64,000 bases of DNA from an uncultured Prolixibacteraceae bacterium (GCA_913063265.1 CAJXZG010000001.1:1-64000); one strand, 5' to 3'. Shown: positions 34,237 to 43,825, counted from the stretch's first letter. Translations and numbers: made by a program. Notes: generated by a model from the letters alone, not told the origin.

Positions 34237-34950
34237 ATGAATTGGCTGGATAGAACAGAGCTGCTGTTGGGAAAAGAAAAGCTTGAAAAACTTGAGCAGG
34301 CAAATGTTTTGGTAGTCGGACTTGGCGGAGTGGGGGCCTACGCTGCTGAACAATTATGCCGTGCAGGTATTGGAAAAATGACAATTGTTGACGGGGATGT
34401 GGTTGAGGAATCTAACAGAAATCGCCAGCTTCCAGCCTTAATCAGCAATACAGGCTTATCCAAAGCTGAAATTCTTGCAGAAAGATTTCGTGATATAAAT
34501 CCTTCTTTAAAACTTACAGTAATCAATGATTACATAGCCGGAGAAAAAACACTGGAATTACTAAAAAGGGAAAAATATGATTATGTTGTAGATGCTATTG
34601 ATACACTATCTCCTAAAGTTTTTCTTATTTATCATGCAACACAACTTGGATTGCGCGTGGTAAGTTCTATGGGGGCAGGAGGTAAAATTGATCCGGGAGA
34701 AGTTCGGACTTCGGATATTTCAAAATCTTTTAATTGTAATTTGGCCAGAACCATTCGAAAACGATTATCAAAACTGGGAATTAAAAAAGGGATTAAAGTA
34801 GTTTTTTCATCAGAATGAATCGATAAAACAACCGTTAGATTAGAAGAAGGTAGAAATAAAAAGTCTACGGTTGGTACAATTTCATACATGCCGCCTGTAT
34901 TTGGCTGTTTTGCAAGTAGTGTGGTAATTCGCGATTTGTTATCAGATTGA
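34237..34950 (+). pseudogene. tcdA: tRNA threonylcarbamoyladenosine dehydratase TcdA, interrupted by in-frame TGA
   Basis: TcdA cyclises t6A37 of tRNAs to ct6A using ATP. The frame starts at MNWLDRTELLLGKEKLEKL and has the nucleotide motif VVGLGGVGAYAAEQLCRAG, NRQLPA and YDYVVDAIDTLSPK. It runs to VVFSSE, where a TGA (34816-34818) stops it at 194 residues. The same frame continues for 43 codons as IDKTTVRLEEGRNKKS, then TVGTISYMPPVFGCF and SVVIRDL, which is precisely the conserved C-terminus of the family, to TGA 34948-34950. This is a single nonsense change (or sequencing error), not a frameshift. The lost tail carries the conserved K-K-S-T-x-G-T segment, so the short form is probably impaired. 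Confidence 0.85.
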
Positions 34951-35291
34951 TTTATTTATAATTCATTAAAATGATGAAAACCACAGTTTTATAAAAAAAT
35001 GCTGTTTTCTTATCGAATATTAGAATAATAATTTACCTTTGACACGTTGAAATAATGATAGTTATTGGGTTTTTCTCTGGTTTCTGTCTGATTTTTAATA
35101 AGATGGTCTTTTTTTTAGTGGTTTTTTTAAGACAGTCGGACAGTTAGCCTTTCTTGTTTTTTATCCTCAGTATTTATTTGCGATTCAGGATTTTCTGGTT
35201 TTAAATATTTCCTGATATGAAAAGTAACACAAATTGGACTTTCTGTGTAGTTTTTTAAAAAACCAGAGTATTAATTTTAAAGTTTTTATAA
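34951..35291 (+). promoter_or_regulatory. 341-bp region: promoter and long leader of the RRM/cold-shock operon
   Basis: TACCTTTG at 35034-35041 matches the -7 box TAnnTTTG; the -33 box is weak. Transcription from there gives an untranslated leader of about 245 bases, rich in T-runs. Long, foldable leaders are known for cold-shock mRNAs such as E. coli cspA. No ORF or perfect hairpin is evident. Confidence 0.55.
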
Positions 35292-35588
35292 ATGAACATT
35301 TATGTTGGAAATCTTCCGTTTAATTTAGGAGAGGAAGATTTAAGAGAAATTTTCGAAGAGTATGGTGAAGTATCTTCAGCCAAAATTATTTCTGATAAAT
35401 TTTCAGGAAGAAGTAAAGGGTTTGGTTTTATTGAAATGGACAACGATGACCAGGCTAACAACGCCATCAAAGAATTGAACAACGCAGAAGTTGGCGGAAG
35501 AAATATCAAAGTGAATGAGTCTAAACCACGCGAAAATAACCGTGGTGGCGATCGTCGCGGTGGATTTCAACGCAGAGATCGTTATTAA
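35292..35588 (+). CDS. Single-RRM RNA-binding protein, Gly/Arg-rich tail
   Basis: A 98-residue protein. One RNA recognition motif covers residues 1-78, with RNP2 IYVGNLPF and RNP1 KGFGFIEM. It is followed by a short R/G-rich tail (RENNRGGDRRGGFQRR) that can bind nucleic acid non-specifically. Such rbp proteins in Bacteroidota and cyanobacteria are often cold-induced RNA chaperones. It is followed after 3 bases by a cold-shock-domain gene, and the two share a long leader, so joint cold induction is likely. Confidence 0.92.
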   Translation: MNIYVGNLPFNLGEEDLREIFEEYGEVSSAKIISDKFSGRSKGFGFIEMDNDDQANNAIKELNNAEVGGRNIKVNESKPRENNRGGDRRGGFQRRDRY

Positions 35589-35591
35589 ATA

Positions 35592-35786
35592 ATGAAAGGT
35601 ACCGTAAAATGGTACGATGCTGATAAAGGATACGGGTTTATCCTTTCAGAGGAAAATAAAGATTTTTTCGTTCATCGTTCCGGAATTAAAGACAATGTCT
35701 TTTTCCTGGAAGCAGGGCAGTCAGTTGAATTCGAAATTAAAGAAAACGACAAAGGTCCTGTAGCCGTTAATGTTGAAGTAGTTTAA
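35592..35786 (+). CDS. Cold-shock domain protein (CspA family)
   Basis: A 64-residue single CSD protein. It has RNP1-like KGYGFILSE and RNP2-like KDFFVHRSGI, with the opening MKGTVKWYDADKGYGF typical of CspA. It binds single-stranded RNA/DNA and melts structure. Only 3 bases separate it from the RRM gene, so the two are surely co-transcribed and perhaps co-translated. A strong terminator follows. It lacks the usual C-terminal QAxNV end, reading GPVAVNVEVV instead. Confidence 0.93.
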   Translation: MKGTVKWYDADKGYGFILSEENKDFFVHRSGIKDNVFFLEAGQSVEFEIKENDKGPVAVNVEVV

Positions 35787-35800
35787 CAAATACTATATAA

Positions 35801-35835
35801 AAAAAGAGTTTCCGGCATGGGAACTCTTTTTTTTT
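35801..35835 (+). terminator. Rho-independent terminator
   Basis: A 13-bp stem (35801-35813 with 35819-35831, one G-T pair), a 5-base loop and nine T. It ends the RRM/cold-shock unit, and the A-run on its left also serves the convergent antiporter gene. Confidence 0.9.
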
Positions 35836-35858
35836 ATTAATAATTCTTCTTGATAATA

Positions 35859-37301
35859 TTAAGTGGCTTTTTCAGGATCTGAAACACGTCTTATTTTAAT
35901 GTTTAGATAGGCCATTAAAATGGTCATAAACGGACTTATTATATTAAAAAACGCATAAGGAGCATAAACCCAGGTGTCAACTCCTAAAACCCTTGATTGT
36001 GTTGCCCCGCATGTATTCCATGGTATTAATACCGATGTCACTGTGCCACTGTCTTCGAGTGTTCGGCTTAAAACCTCCGGTGCAAGATCCTTATCTTCAT
36101 ACGATTTCCTAAACATTCTTCCGGGAACAACAATAGCAAGGTACTGATCGGAAGCAGTTGTATTAAAAAACAGGCAGGTTACTACTGTTGAAGTAACCAG
36201 GCTCCCTGTGTTTTTTGCCCATTTTATTATGGGTCTTGTAATTCTTCGAAGAAGTCCTGCGGATTCCATTATACCGCCAAAAACCATTGCTGATAAAATC
36301 AACCAAATTGTATCAAGCATACCTTTCATTCCCGATGTACTAAGCAATTCCGTAATCTTAGGATCTGAGGTAGTTAGCTCAATATCGCCAAACATCGATT
36401 GCATTACTGTAATATAGGAAGCTTTTGAATAATTGTCAGTCACACCCGAAATCGTTTTAATAATATCAGGTTGAAAAATAATTCCAAACAATCCCCCCAG
36501 AAGTGTTCCGGCAATTAATGCCGGTATAGGTGGTACTTTCATTATAATTATTACAAACAAAACTACAGGTACGAGAAACAATAAGGGATTTGTGTTAAAA
36601 GTACCTGAGATAGCACTTTGAACAGATTCGACATTTACAACAGCTCCGGAAAAATCATAACGAAATCCAAAAACCAGGAAAATAATCAGTGTTATAACAT
36701 AGGTTGGTACAGTTGTTAGGGACATGTATTTAATATGAGTAAACAGGTCTGTTCCTGCCATGGCCGGTGCCAGATTTGTGGTATCGCTCAACGGACTCAT
36801 TTTATCACCAAAATAAGCTCCACTAATTATTGCACCTGCAACTATAGCTTCGCCCATTCCCAGTGCTTTACCAATTCCTAACAGTGCCACACCAATAGTG
36901 GCAATGGTCGACCACGAACTTCCGGTTGCAACACTGACAATTGAACCAACCAAAACTGCGGTAACCAAAAAGAGTTTCGGATTAATAATGTTTAAACCAT
37001 AATATATCATTGCTGGAACTACACCGCTTATCATCCAGGTTCCGGCTAAGGAACCAATTAAAAGTAAAATCAGAATTGAGGGCATTGCAGAACCAATTGT
37101 TGAAACAACTTTGGCTCGAACCGTTTCCCATTGATAGCCAAGTCTGTTTGATATGATTCCTGCTACTACGGCTGCAAGAATCAATGCTATCTGGTTTGGT
37201 CCACCAAGCGTATCATCAAAGAAAATTACATTTAAGGTTAAAACTATTATCAGAAAAATAATGGGTATGATAGCTTCAAATAAATTTGCCTCCCGTTTCA
37301 T
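35859..37301 (-). CDS. NhaC family Na+/H+ antiporter
   Basis: A 480-residue inner-membrane protein with about eleven to twelve hydrophobic helices. The segments VATGSSWSTIATIGVALLGIG, AGAIISGAYFGDKMSPLSDTT and SVLIPWNTCGATQSRVLGV are signature stretches of the NhaC/ArsB-like antiporters. GDKMSPLSDTT is the best conserved. It would exchange Na+ (or organic acids, as in MleN-type members) for protons. The gene stands alone, with a convergent terminator on its 3' side. Confidence 0.88.
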   Translation of the reverse strand: MKREANLFEAIIPIIFLIIVLTLNVIFFDDTLGGPNQIALILAAVVAGIISNRLGYQWETVRAKVVSTIGSAMPSILILLLIGSLAGTWMISGVVPAMIYYGLNIINPKLFLVTAVLVGSIVSVATGSSWSTIATIGVALLGIGKALGMGEAIVAGAIISGAYFGDKMSPLSDTTNLAPAMAGTDLFTHIKYMSLTTVPTYVITLIIFLVFGFRYDFSGAVVNVESVQSAISGTFNTNPLLFLVPVVLFVIIIMKVPPIPALIAGTLLGGLFGIIFQPDIIKTISGVTDNYSKASYITVMQSMFGDIELTTSDPKITELLSTSGMKGMLDTIWLILSAMVFGGIMESAGLLRRITRPIIKWAKNTGSLVTSTVVTCLFFNTTASDQYLAIVVPGRMFRKSYEDKDLAPEVLSRTLEDSGTVTSVLIPWNTCGATQSRVLGVDTWVYAPYAFFNIISPFMTILMAYLNIKIRRVSDPEKAT

Positions 37302-37466
37302 AGAAAAATTTGGTTTGGTAAAATTTACAGAAAACTAACATTTTTATATTGATTTATAGTTGATATGAACTTTTTTATCGAAAAATGTTTTAATTAATTT
37401 TCAATGAGCTTCTGATAATTTATCTTTTATATCTTCGTTTCCTTTATGTTGATGATTTAGTTTTAT

Positions 37467-40400
37467 ATGAAGATTTTTACTCGAAGGACTGCTTTTGTAG
37501 CTTTATTACTTATTATTACCTCACTTTACATCCTTGCTCAACGAAGCAATGGTATTGCTATTGAAGGAAAAATAAGTGTTCAGCAGGGTACCGTTGATGG
37601 TGCTGTAATTCAGATGTTTAAAAATGGACAACGGTTACCTGATTATGGTGTGGGAGCTGATGGCCGATATAAACTTGAACTCGATTACAATCATAAATAT
37701 ATTCTGATTTTCTCTATGCCGGGTAATTTTTCTCAGAAAATTGTTGTCGAATCAGAAGTTCCAAAAACAGTTTTACAGAATGATCCACGGTTTCCTGCTT
37801 TTCCTCTTAACATCAATTTATTTACAGAAATCCCAGGGATTGATAAATCCTTTACGGACAACACAATACAAAAGATTTACTATAATTCCAACGTGGATAA
37901 TTTTGTCTCAGAATTGTATTATAACGACGCTCAAATTGCAAAATTAATCGAACAGGCTGTTTTACAATCCCAGGTAATTGGAAAAGAAGCAGATTATCTT
38001 TCAAAACTATCGCGTGCCGAACGAAATGAAATGAAAAAAGAGTACGATGATTTAATTGAACAAGCCAGTAAAGAATATAGTAATGAGCAGTTTCTGTCGG
38101 CGTTGGATGGTTTTAAAGCAGCAAGTAAAATATTTCCAAACGAACAATTTCCGAAAGACAGAATTGCAGAAATAAACGACCTTCTTGGATTAATAATGGT
38201 TGCTGCAGAATTGGATAAAGCAAAAGCCGAAAGATTTAATTTATTAATTAAAGAGGCAGATCAGTTATTGGCTCAGAAAAAATACAGCGATGCTAAAAAC
38301 TCATACAGCAGAGCATTATCAATTAAGCCAAACGATGAATATGCGAATAAACAGATTAATACGGTCAATGATTTGATAAAGAATCAGATGGAAGACGAAC
38401 AGTATGAGAATCTGATAGCATTGGCGGATAATTCCTTTGATCAATTGTTATATAACGAAGCTGCAAAAAGTTATCGTGAGGCACTCGATATCAAACCAAA
38501 TCAATCTCACCCACAACAAAAATTAGTTGAAATTGAAGAAATTCTTGCAAAAGAGGCTGAAAATGCAAAAAGAAAAGAAAGCTATGAGCAAGCAATGAAA
38601 GAAGGAGAGGCAATGTTTCAAAAACAGTTTTATGAAAAGGCATTAGCGTCTTTCGAAAATGCATTGGAAATGAAACCGGGTGATGCAGTTGCCACAAGAA
38701 AAATTGAGAATGTTAATAAGCTCATGAAAGATTTGGCCGACAAGTTAATGTACGACAAACTTATAGCTGCAGCTGACAAATCGTATAGAAGAGAGGAATA
38801 TGAAGAAGCACTTAAGAACTATAATGCTGCAGAGTCTGTTATTCCCGAGGATAGATATGCCGTTCAACGTATTGAGGAAATAACTAATAAAATAAAATCG
38901 GCAGAGAACTTTGCTGAATTGATTGCCCGCGCAGATCAAGAGTTTATCAACAAAAATTATTCTGATTCTAAACAACTTTATTCTGAGGCATTGGAAATCG
39001 TAGTGGATGATCGTCATTCAGTTGACAGAATTAAAGAAATCGATGCACTTCTGGCTACACTCGAAATAGATCAAAAATATACAGAAACAGTTGCTCAGGC
39101 AGATGATTTATTTAACGTTTCCGAATATGAAAATGCTAAAATAAAATATAATGAAGCAGCAGGCATTAAACCCAAAGAAAAATATCCAAAAGATAAAATT
39201 TCGGAAATAGATGGTATTTTAAGTCAAATTGCAAAAACCAATCAGGATTATCAAAAAGCAATTGACAAAGCGGAAAACTTGTATAATCAAAAATCGTATC
39301 CTGAAGCAAAAGCTGCGTTTGCCGAAGCTGGTCGAATTAAACCTGATGAAACCTATCCGTCAGAAATGACCACAAAAATTGATGGATTAATTGAAGAACA
39401 AGCCCGTCTTGTAGCCGAGGCAGAAGCAGAACGGCTTCGTTTGGCAGAGCTGGCAGCCGCAGAAGAAGCTGCGAGATTGGCGGCTATCCAGGCAGAGAAA
39501 GACAAAAACTACAGCGAAGCCATTTCAAATGGTGACCGCTTGTTTAACGACAAGGATTATGAAAATGCGAGGAACGAATACCGTGCAGCGCTGGAAGTAA
39601 AACCTGAAGAAACCTATCCACAACAAAAGATTGAAGAGATAGTAAACATAATAGCGGCAATGGAAAAAGCTAAACAGGAGCAGGAAATTCTGGATAAAAA
39701 TTATTTAGCACTTATTCAACAAGCAGATCAGCTATTTGCAACTTCTGACTATTTGGTGTCAAAGGAAAAATATATTCAGGCATCTGATTTAAAGCCGGAA
39801 GAATCGTACCCAAAAGATCGAATTACTGAAATTGATAAGATATTAGAACAACAAAAAATTGATGAGGAATACAGGGTGATTATTGTTGCTGCAGATGGAT
39901 TTTTTAAAACAGAAAATTACACTCAGGCAAAATCAGAGTACGAAAGGGCTTTAACCGTTAAATCAGAAGAGCAATATCCAAAGAACCAGATTAACAAAAT
40001 CAATCAGTTGTTGGAAGATGAAAGACTAAGGTTACTTGCCGAACAGAAAGCTGCTGAAGAATATAGACTTAAACAGGAAGAATTGGCTGAATTAAATAAA
40101 CGAATCGAAGCTCAGGATGTAGCAAACGATGCAGAATTGATGGGCATTTATGAGCGATATGTAAAGCAGGCTGATGAATTATTTAATATTAAGCAATATA
40201 TCGTTTCTCGTGGTTGGTATTACAAGGCTTTAGATGTTAAACCCGACGAGGAACATCCAAGACAAAGAATTGCGGAAATAGACAGAATTTTGCAAAGTTT
40301 GATGACAGATCAAAAAGACAGGGATTACCAAAACTTTGTGGATATGGCTGATTCGTCGTTCCGTGAAAATCAATATGCTGTTGCCAGGGGATGGTATAAC

Positions 40401-40652
40401 AGAGCCCTAAGTGTAAAAGGAGATGAACAATATCCAAAAGATCAAATTAAAGAAATAGAAAATAAAATTGCAGAAAGAATGGCCGGTCGTTCGGGTCAGC
40501 AATTTGAAGAAGATGTGCAAAAAGGAAATATGGCTTTTGAATCTAAAAGTTATAATGTAGCACGATTCTGGTATAAAAAAGCATTGGAATTAAGACCTGA
40601 TAATGCAGAAGTAAAGGCTCGTTTAATTGAAATTGAGCAAGTACTTAAATAA
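37467..40652 (+). CDS. Secreted/envelope protein with CarboxypepD_reg-like domain and 14 TPR-like repeats
   Basis: A 1061-residue protein. A signal sequence (FVALLLIITSLYILAQ) is followed by an Ig-like carboxypeptidase-regulatory-type domain (about 30-100: IEGKISVQQGTVDGAVIQM, then DGRYKLELDYNHKYIL). From about residue 195 to the end I count fourteen helical repeats of about 49 residues. Each has the form Y-x-x-x-I-x-x-A-D-x-x-F, then Y-x-x-A-x-x-x-Y-x-x-A-L-x-I-K-P-x-E-x-Y-P, then I-x-E-I-x-x-x-L. They are TPR-like but longer, with a constant YPK turn. A/E-rich helical linkers occur near 650 and 850. It is likely a periplasmic or surface scaffold; I know no characterised relative. The downstream gene is a shortened paralogue. 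Confidence 0.75.
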   Translation: MKIFTRRTAFVALLLIITSLYILAQRSNGIAIEGKISVQQGTVDGAVIQMFKNGQRLPDYGVGADGRYKLELDYNHKYILIFSMPGNFSQKIVVESEVPKTVLQNDPRFPAFPLNINLFTEIPGIDKSFTDNTIQKIYYNSNVDNFVSELYYNDAQIAKLIEQAVLQSQVIGKEADYLSKLSRAERNEMKKEYDDLIEQASKEYSNEQFLSALDGFKAASKIFPNEQFPKDRIAEINDLLGLIMVAAELDKAKAERFNLLIKEADQLLAQKKYSDAKNSYSRALSIKPNDEYANKQINTVNDLIKNQMEDEQYENLIALADNSFDQLLYNEAAKSYREALDIKPNQSHPQQKLVEIEEILAKEAENAKRKESYEQAMKEGEAMFQKQFYEKALASFENALEMKPGDAVATRKIENVNKLMKDLADKLMYDKLIAAADKSYRREEYEEALKNYNAAESVIPEDRYAVQRIEEITNKIKSAENFAELIARADQEFINKNYSDSKQLYSEALEIVVDDRHSVDRIKEIDALLATLEIDQKYTETVAQADDLFNVSEYENAKIKYNEAAGIKPKEKYPKDKISEIDGILSQIAKTNQDYQKAIDKAENLYNQKSYPEAKAAFAEAGRIKPDETYPSEMTTKIDGLIEEQARLVAEAEAERLRLAELAAAEEAARLAAIQAEKDKNYSEAISNGDRLFNDKDYENARNEYRAALEVKPEETYPQQKIEEIVNIIAAMEKAKQEQEILDKNYLALIQQADQLFATSDYLVSKEKYIQASDLKPEESYPKDRITEIDKILEQQKIDEEYRVIIVAADGFFKTENYTQAKSEYERALTVKSEEQYPKNQINKINQLLEDERLRLLAEQKAAEEYRLKQEELAELNKRIEAQDVANDAELMGIYERYVKQADELFNIKQYIVSRGWYYKALDVKPDEEHPRQRIAEIDRILQSLMTDQKDRDYQNFVDMADSSFRENQYAVARGWYNRALSVKGDEQYPKDQIKEIENKIAERMAGRSGQQFEEDVQKGNMAFESKSYNVARFWYKKALELRPDNAEVKARLIEIEQVLK

Positions 40653-40889
40653 TAAATTCGTCCTTCAAAACTTTCAGTTTAGTTTTAAAAATGATTCTTT
40701 AACAGGATAATTTTAGCACGTATAATAGTGCTTAACAAAGTTTTTTTATCTGCCATTTATTTAAAAATCAATATCATATAGCTTAGTTTATTAACCGCTT
40801 AACGTTAGTAAAATTGTTTGTTTTAGCGTAATTATGCAACAACCCGATGATTACTTTTTCTATTTTTCGGGCAATTAAGTTTTCATGTG

Positions 40890-43196
40890 ATGAAACCAAA
40901 TTTGCGTATAGTTGAACATATCAGTGCTCTGTTGATATGTATTTTTTTATGTTCCATTGTCAATATCAGTAAAGCTGTCAATATCGAAGGCCATATTCAG
41001 GCGGTAAAGGGTTCAGTGGAAAGTGCTGTAATTCATAGTGTTATGGACGGTTGTCGTTTGGATATGCATACGGTAGATAGTAATGGAAAATACAAATTGA
41101 AACTTAATTACAATCATAAGTATGAACTGATTTTTGCATTAAAAGGTAGTTACTCTCAGAAGGTGATTATTGAAACTTTAATCCCGGATGAAATTTTATT
41201 GTCGAATGTTGAATTTCCACCAATTACCTTTGATATTAAATTATTTTCGGTTGCGGAAGGAATAAAATTGTCTTTTATCAATAATCCTCTACGAAAGTAT
41301 TATTACAATCATAGATTAAATGATTTTGTGTCAGATATTTATTCGGATGATGAGGAGATTGATTCACAAATACAGGATGCAATTTCTCAAACGAATTATA
41401 TTAGAACTGAAACTGAATTCCTATCTAAATTGCCGAAGTATGAATTGGCAAATCTTAAAAGAGAATATGAAAAAATTCTAAAAAAGGCAGGAATAATTTA
41501 TGACAAAAATCCAACATTGCTGGCACTTGGCACGAACTCAAATTTGAATAATTTTTTACCTCGAAATAAAATCACCGGTTCGGTGAATACAGAATTAAAC
41601 GAACTCATCAATATAATTTCTGCAACTAAAGAGTTGGATAAATTACATCCGGAAAATTTTAATGAATTGATAGAGGAAGGTGACATACGATTTAATAAAA
41701 ATCAATACTTAACTGCCAGAATTTATTACAAAAGGGCACTCTCAATAGATCCAAACAACGCTTTTGTTCAGGGACAGTGTTTGTTATTGGATGAGTTAAT
41801 TAAAAAGCAATTAACAAACGAGCAGTACATGAATCTGATTGCATTTGCTGATAATTCTTATAATGAAATGTTGTATAGTGTTGCGGCAGAAAAATATCGT
41901 TATGCACAAAATGTTAAACCAGGAGAAAATTATGCCAAAAACAGAATCGACAGAATTAAGGATATATTGGTTTCAGAGAATAAAAAAGCCGGGAAAAGCG
42001 AAAGCTATAAACAAACATTAAAAGAAGCAGAAACAATGTATCACAGGCAATTTTACGAAAAATCAATAGCCTCGTATAATCATGCATTAATTATAAAACC
42101 CGGAGATTCTTATTCTCAAAAGAAAATTGCAGAAATAAATATTGAAATGGAAAAACTTGCTGACAAACTTATGTACGAAAAGTTAATTATTTCAGCAAAC
42201 AGGTTATATAAGAAAGATGAATACAAGCAGGCAATAAAGGAATATTTTTCAGCAAACGAAATAGTTCCCAACGATCATTATGCTTTGATTCGGATTAATG
42301 CATTAGAGCAAAAAATAAGACGTGAAGAGGAATTTGAAGATTTTATTTTTGAGGGGAATGAGCTTTTTGCAGCTGGAGAATACAATAAATCAAAAGAGAA
42401 CTATATGCAGGCTTTAAGAATTAAACCTGAGGAAAGATATCCAAAAACCAGGATAAATGAAATTGACAAACTCGCCTTGTCTGAAACCATTGTAAACAAA
42501 ACATTATTAACCGACAATCCTGATCCAACAGAAATAAGCAATGTGCTTTATAACTCAAATGAAAGTGAAAAAGAATTGGCTGGCAGAAAGAATAGCTCCC
42601 ATGAAATCACCGAAGCTTCAGAATCGTCTTTTTCAAAAAAGGAATCGAAGAATATGGGTGTTGAGACCGAAACTGAAATTGAGAACATCTACGATCAGTA
42701 TCTTATAATTGCAGATCAATTATTTGAAGAAAATAAATACATTGATTCACGAAACTGGTATTACAAAGCATGGGATGTTAAAAGAAATGAGAATTATCCA
42801 AAACAACGCATAGGCAATATAAATCAGATTTTAAAGAGTATTACCAAAAATCAGGCAGATAAAGAATATTTGCAATTTATTGATTTGGCAGATTCTACTT
42901 TCCGAAATAACCAGTATGCTGTGGCAAGAGGTTGGTATAACAGAGCTTTGGGGGTAAAAGCTAACGAGCAGTATCCCAGGGACCAGCTTTTGGAAATTGA
43001 AAACAAAATTACGGAAAGAATGGCCGGACAATCGGGGCAGCAATTTGAAGATGACCTTAAAAAGGCTAACACTGCATTTAAATCAAAAAACTACAATGTT
43101 GCCCGTTTCTGGTATAAAAAGGCGCTGGAATTAAGACCTGATAATTCGATGATTAAAGATAAACTCTTTCAAATTGAGCAAATTATTCAGAATTAG
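40890..43196 (+). CDS. Paralogue of the preceding TPR-like repeat protein, nine repeats
   Basis: A 768-residue protein, colinear with its upstream neighbour: signal sequence, regulatory-type domain (VNIEGHIQAVKGSVESAVIH, then KYKLKLNYNHKYELIFALKG), and the same repeat type. By matching repeats in order, it has counterparts of repeats 1-6 and 12-14 of the neighbour and lacks 7-11. In their place is a Ser/Glu-rich linker (about 545-600). The last 130 residues (ADSTFRNNQYAVARGWYNRA onward) are almost identical to the neighbour, while the N-terminal part is much more diverged. That suggests tandem duplication, with later exchange at the 3' end. I start at ATG 40890; a GTG one codon earlier is possible. 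Confidence 0.75.
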   Translation: MKPNLRIVEHISALLICIFLCSIVNISKAVNIEGHIQAVKGSVESAVIHSVMDGCRLDMHTVDSNGKYKLKLNYNHKYELIFALKGSYSQKVIIETLIPDEILLSNVEFPPITFDIKLFSVAEGIKLSFINNPLRKYYYNHRLNDFVSDIYSDDEEIDSQIQDAISQTNYIRTETEFLSKLPKYELANLKREYEKILKKAGIIYDKNPTLLALGTNSNLNNFLPRNKITGSVNTELNELINIISATKELDKLHPENFNELIEEGDIRFNKNQYLTARIYYKRALSIDPNNAFVQGQCLLLDELIKKQLTNEQYMNLIAFADNSYNEMLYSVAAEKYRYAQNVKPGENYAKNRIDRIKDILVSENKKAGKSESYKQTLKEAETMYHRQFYEKSIASYNHALIIKPGDSYSQKKIAEINIEMEKLADKLMYEKLIISANRLYKKDEYKQAIKEYFSANEIVPNDHYALIRINALEQKIRREEEFEDFIFEGNELFAAGEYNKSKENYMQALRIKPEERYPKTRINEIDKLALSETIVNKTLLTDNPDPTEISNVLYNSNESEKELAGRKNSSHEITEASESSFSKKESKNMGVETETEIENIYDQYLIIADQLFEENKYIDSRNWYYKAWDVKRNENYPKQRIGNINQILKSITKNQADKEYLQFIDLADSTFRNNQYAVARGWYNRALGVKANEQYPRDQLLEIENKITERMAGQSGQQFEDDLKKANTAFKSKNYNVARFWYKKALELRPDNSMIKDKLFQIEQIIQN

Positions 43197-43215
43197 AAAT
43201 TTCTGCCCGGAAAAA

Positions 43216-43764
43216 TTAGAATCCCTGGATTACCATTTTACGTCGTTTTCGAATTAAATCGTGAAGTTCAATAACCATGTTTTTATTAACTTGTTCTGCC
43301 ATAGGAACAACAAATTCTTCCGTTTCATCCAGATATTGAGAGATTTTTGAATCTGTAAAAATTGTACGGTTGATATCAGTTAGGTTACTGATTCTATCCG
43401 CCGATTTGAGGATTTTCGCATTTTTTGAACCGGTTTCCAAAATTCGTTTAAGATAAGTGGCTTTTAATTCATCTTCTTTTCTTGTTAGTTCCAAAACCAA
43501 ACTTGTAACTTGCTCTCCTTCTGAATCTATATTCTTTAAAATCGATTTATCAGTAGAAGGAATATCTTCAAATAAATCATGTACCAGGGAAGCTTTTAGT
43601 AAAACAGAATTTTCGAAGTATTTGTAATCCAGCAGAATTCCCAATGTTGCAAAGGCGTGTCTGAATTGATTGCCACCTACATGTCTTGCGTAACCGATTA
43701 AGGCTGTCGCTTTAATAATATATGGTGCTAATACGAGTGCTTTAAGTTTTTCTTCTGAAGTCAT
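43216..43764 (-). CDS. HD-domain protein, MESH1-like small alarmone hydrolase (predicted)
   Basis: A 182-residue single HD domain. Residues that bind Mn and water in MESH1/SpoT-type (p)ppGpp hydrolases are all present at nearly the same numbers: His36 (NQFRHAFATL), His62-Asp63 and Glu66-Asp67 (LVHDLFEDI), Asp123 and Asn127 (LKSADRISNLTD). MESH1 has 35, 61-62, 65-66, 122 and 126. Length (MESH1 179) also fits. No synthetase, TGS or ACT domain is attached. Hydrolysis of ppGpp or of NADPH (a reported MESH1 activity) is therefore plausible but unproven. The gene is convergent with the repeat-protein pair, 19 bp away. Confidence 0.7.
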   Translation of the reverse strand: MTSEEKLKALVLAPYIIKATALIGYARHVGGNQFRHAFATLGILLDYKYFENSVLLKASLVHDLFEDIPSTDKSILKNIDSEGEQVTSLVLELTRKEDELKATYLKRILETGSKNAKILKSADRISNLTDINRTIFTDSKISQYLDETEEFVVPMAEQVNKNMVIELHDLIRKRRKMVIQGF

Positions 43765-43797
43765 AGGTGTAGATTAAAAATATAAATTTATGAAATT

Positions 43798-43825
43798 AAA
43801 AACTCCCACCGTAGCAGGAGTTTTT
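43798..43825 (-). terminator. Rho-independent terminator of the unknown gene at 43856
   Basis: A 9-bp stem AAAAACTCC/GGAGTTTTT with a 10-base loop. On the minus strand it is followed by TTTAATTT, 31 bases after that gene's stop and upstream of the HD gene. Confidence 0.7.

Noticed and set aside
34816-34818. Selenocysteine or a reassigned genetic code as explanation for in-frame TGA
   Set aside because: The homologous position in TcdA is not Cys, no SECIS-like hairpin follows, and several nearby genes end properly in TGA.
38491-39017. Minus-strand ORFs inside the repeat-protein gene
   Set aside because: They mirror the coding repeats and lack starts or motifs.
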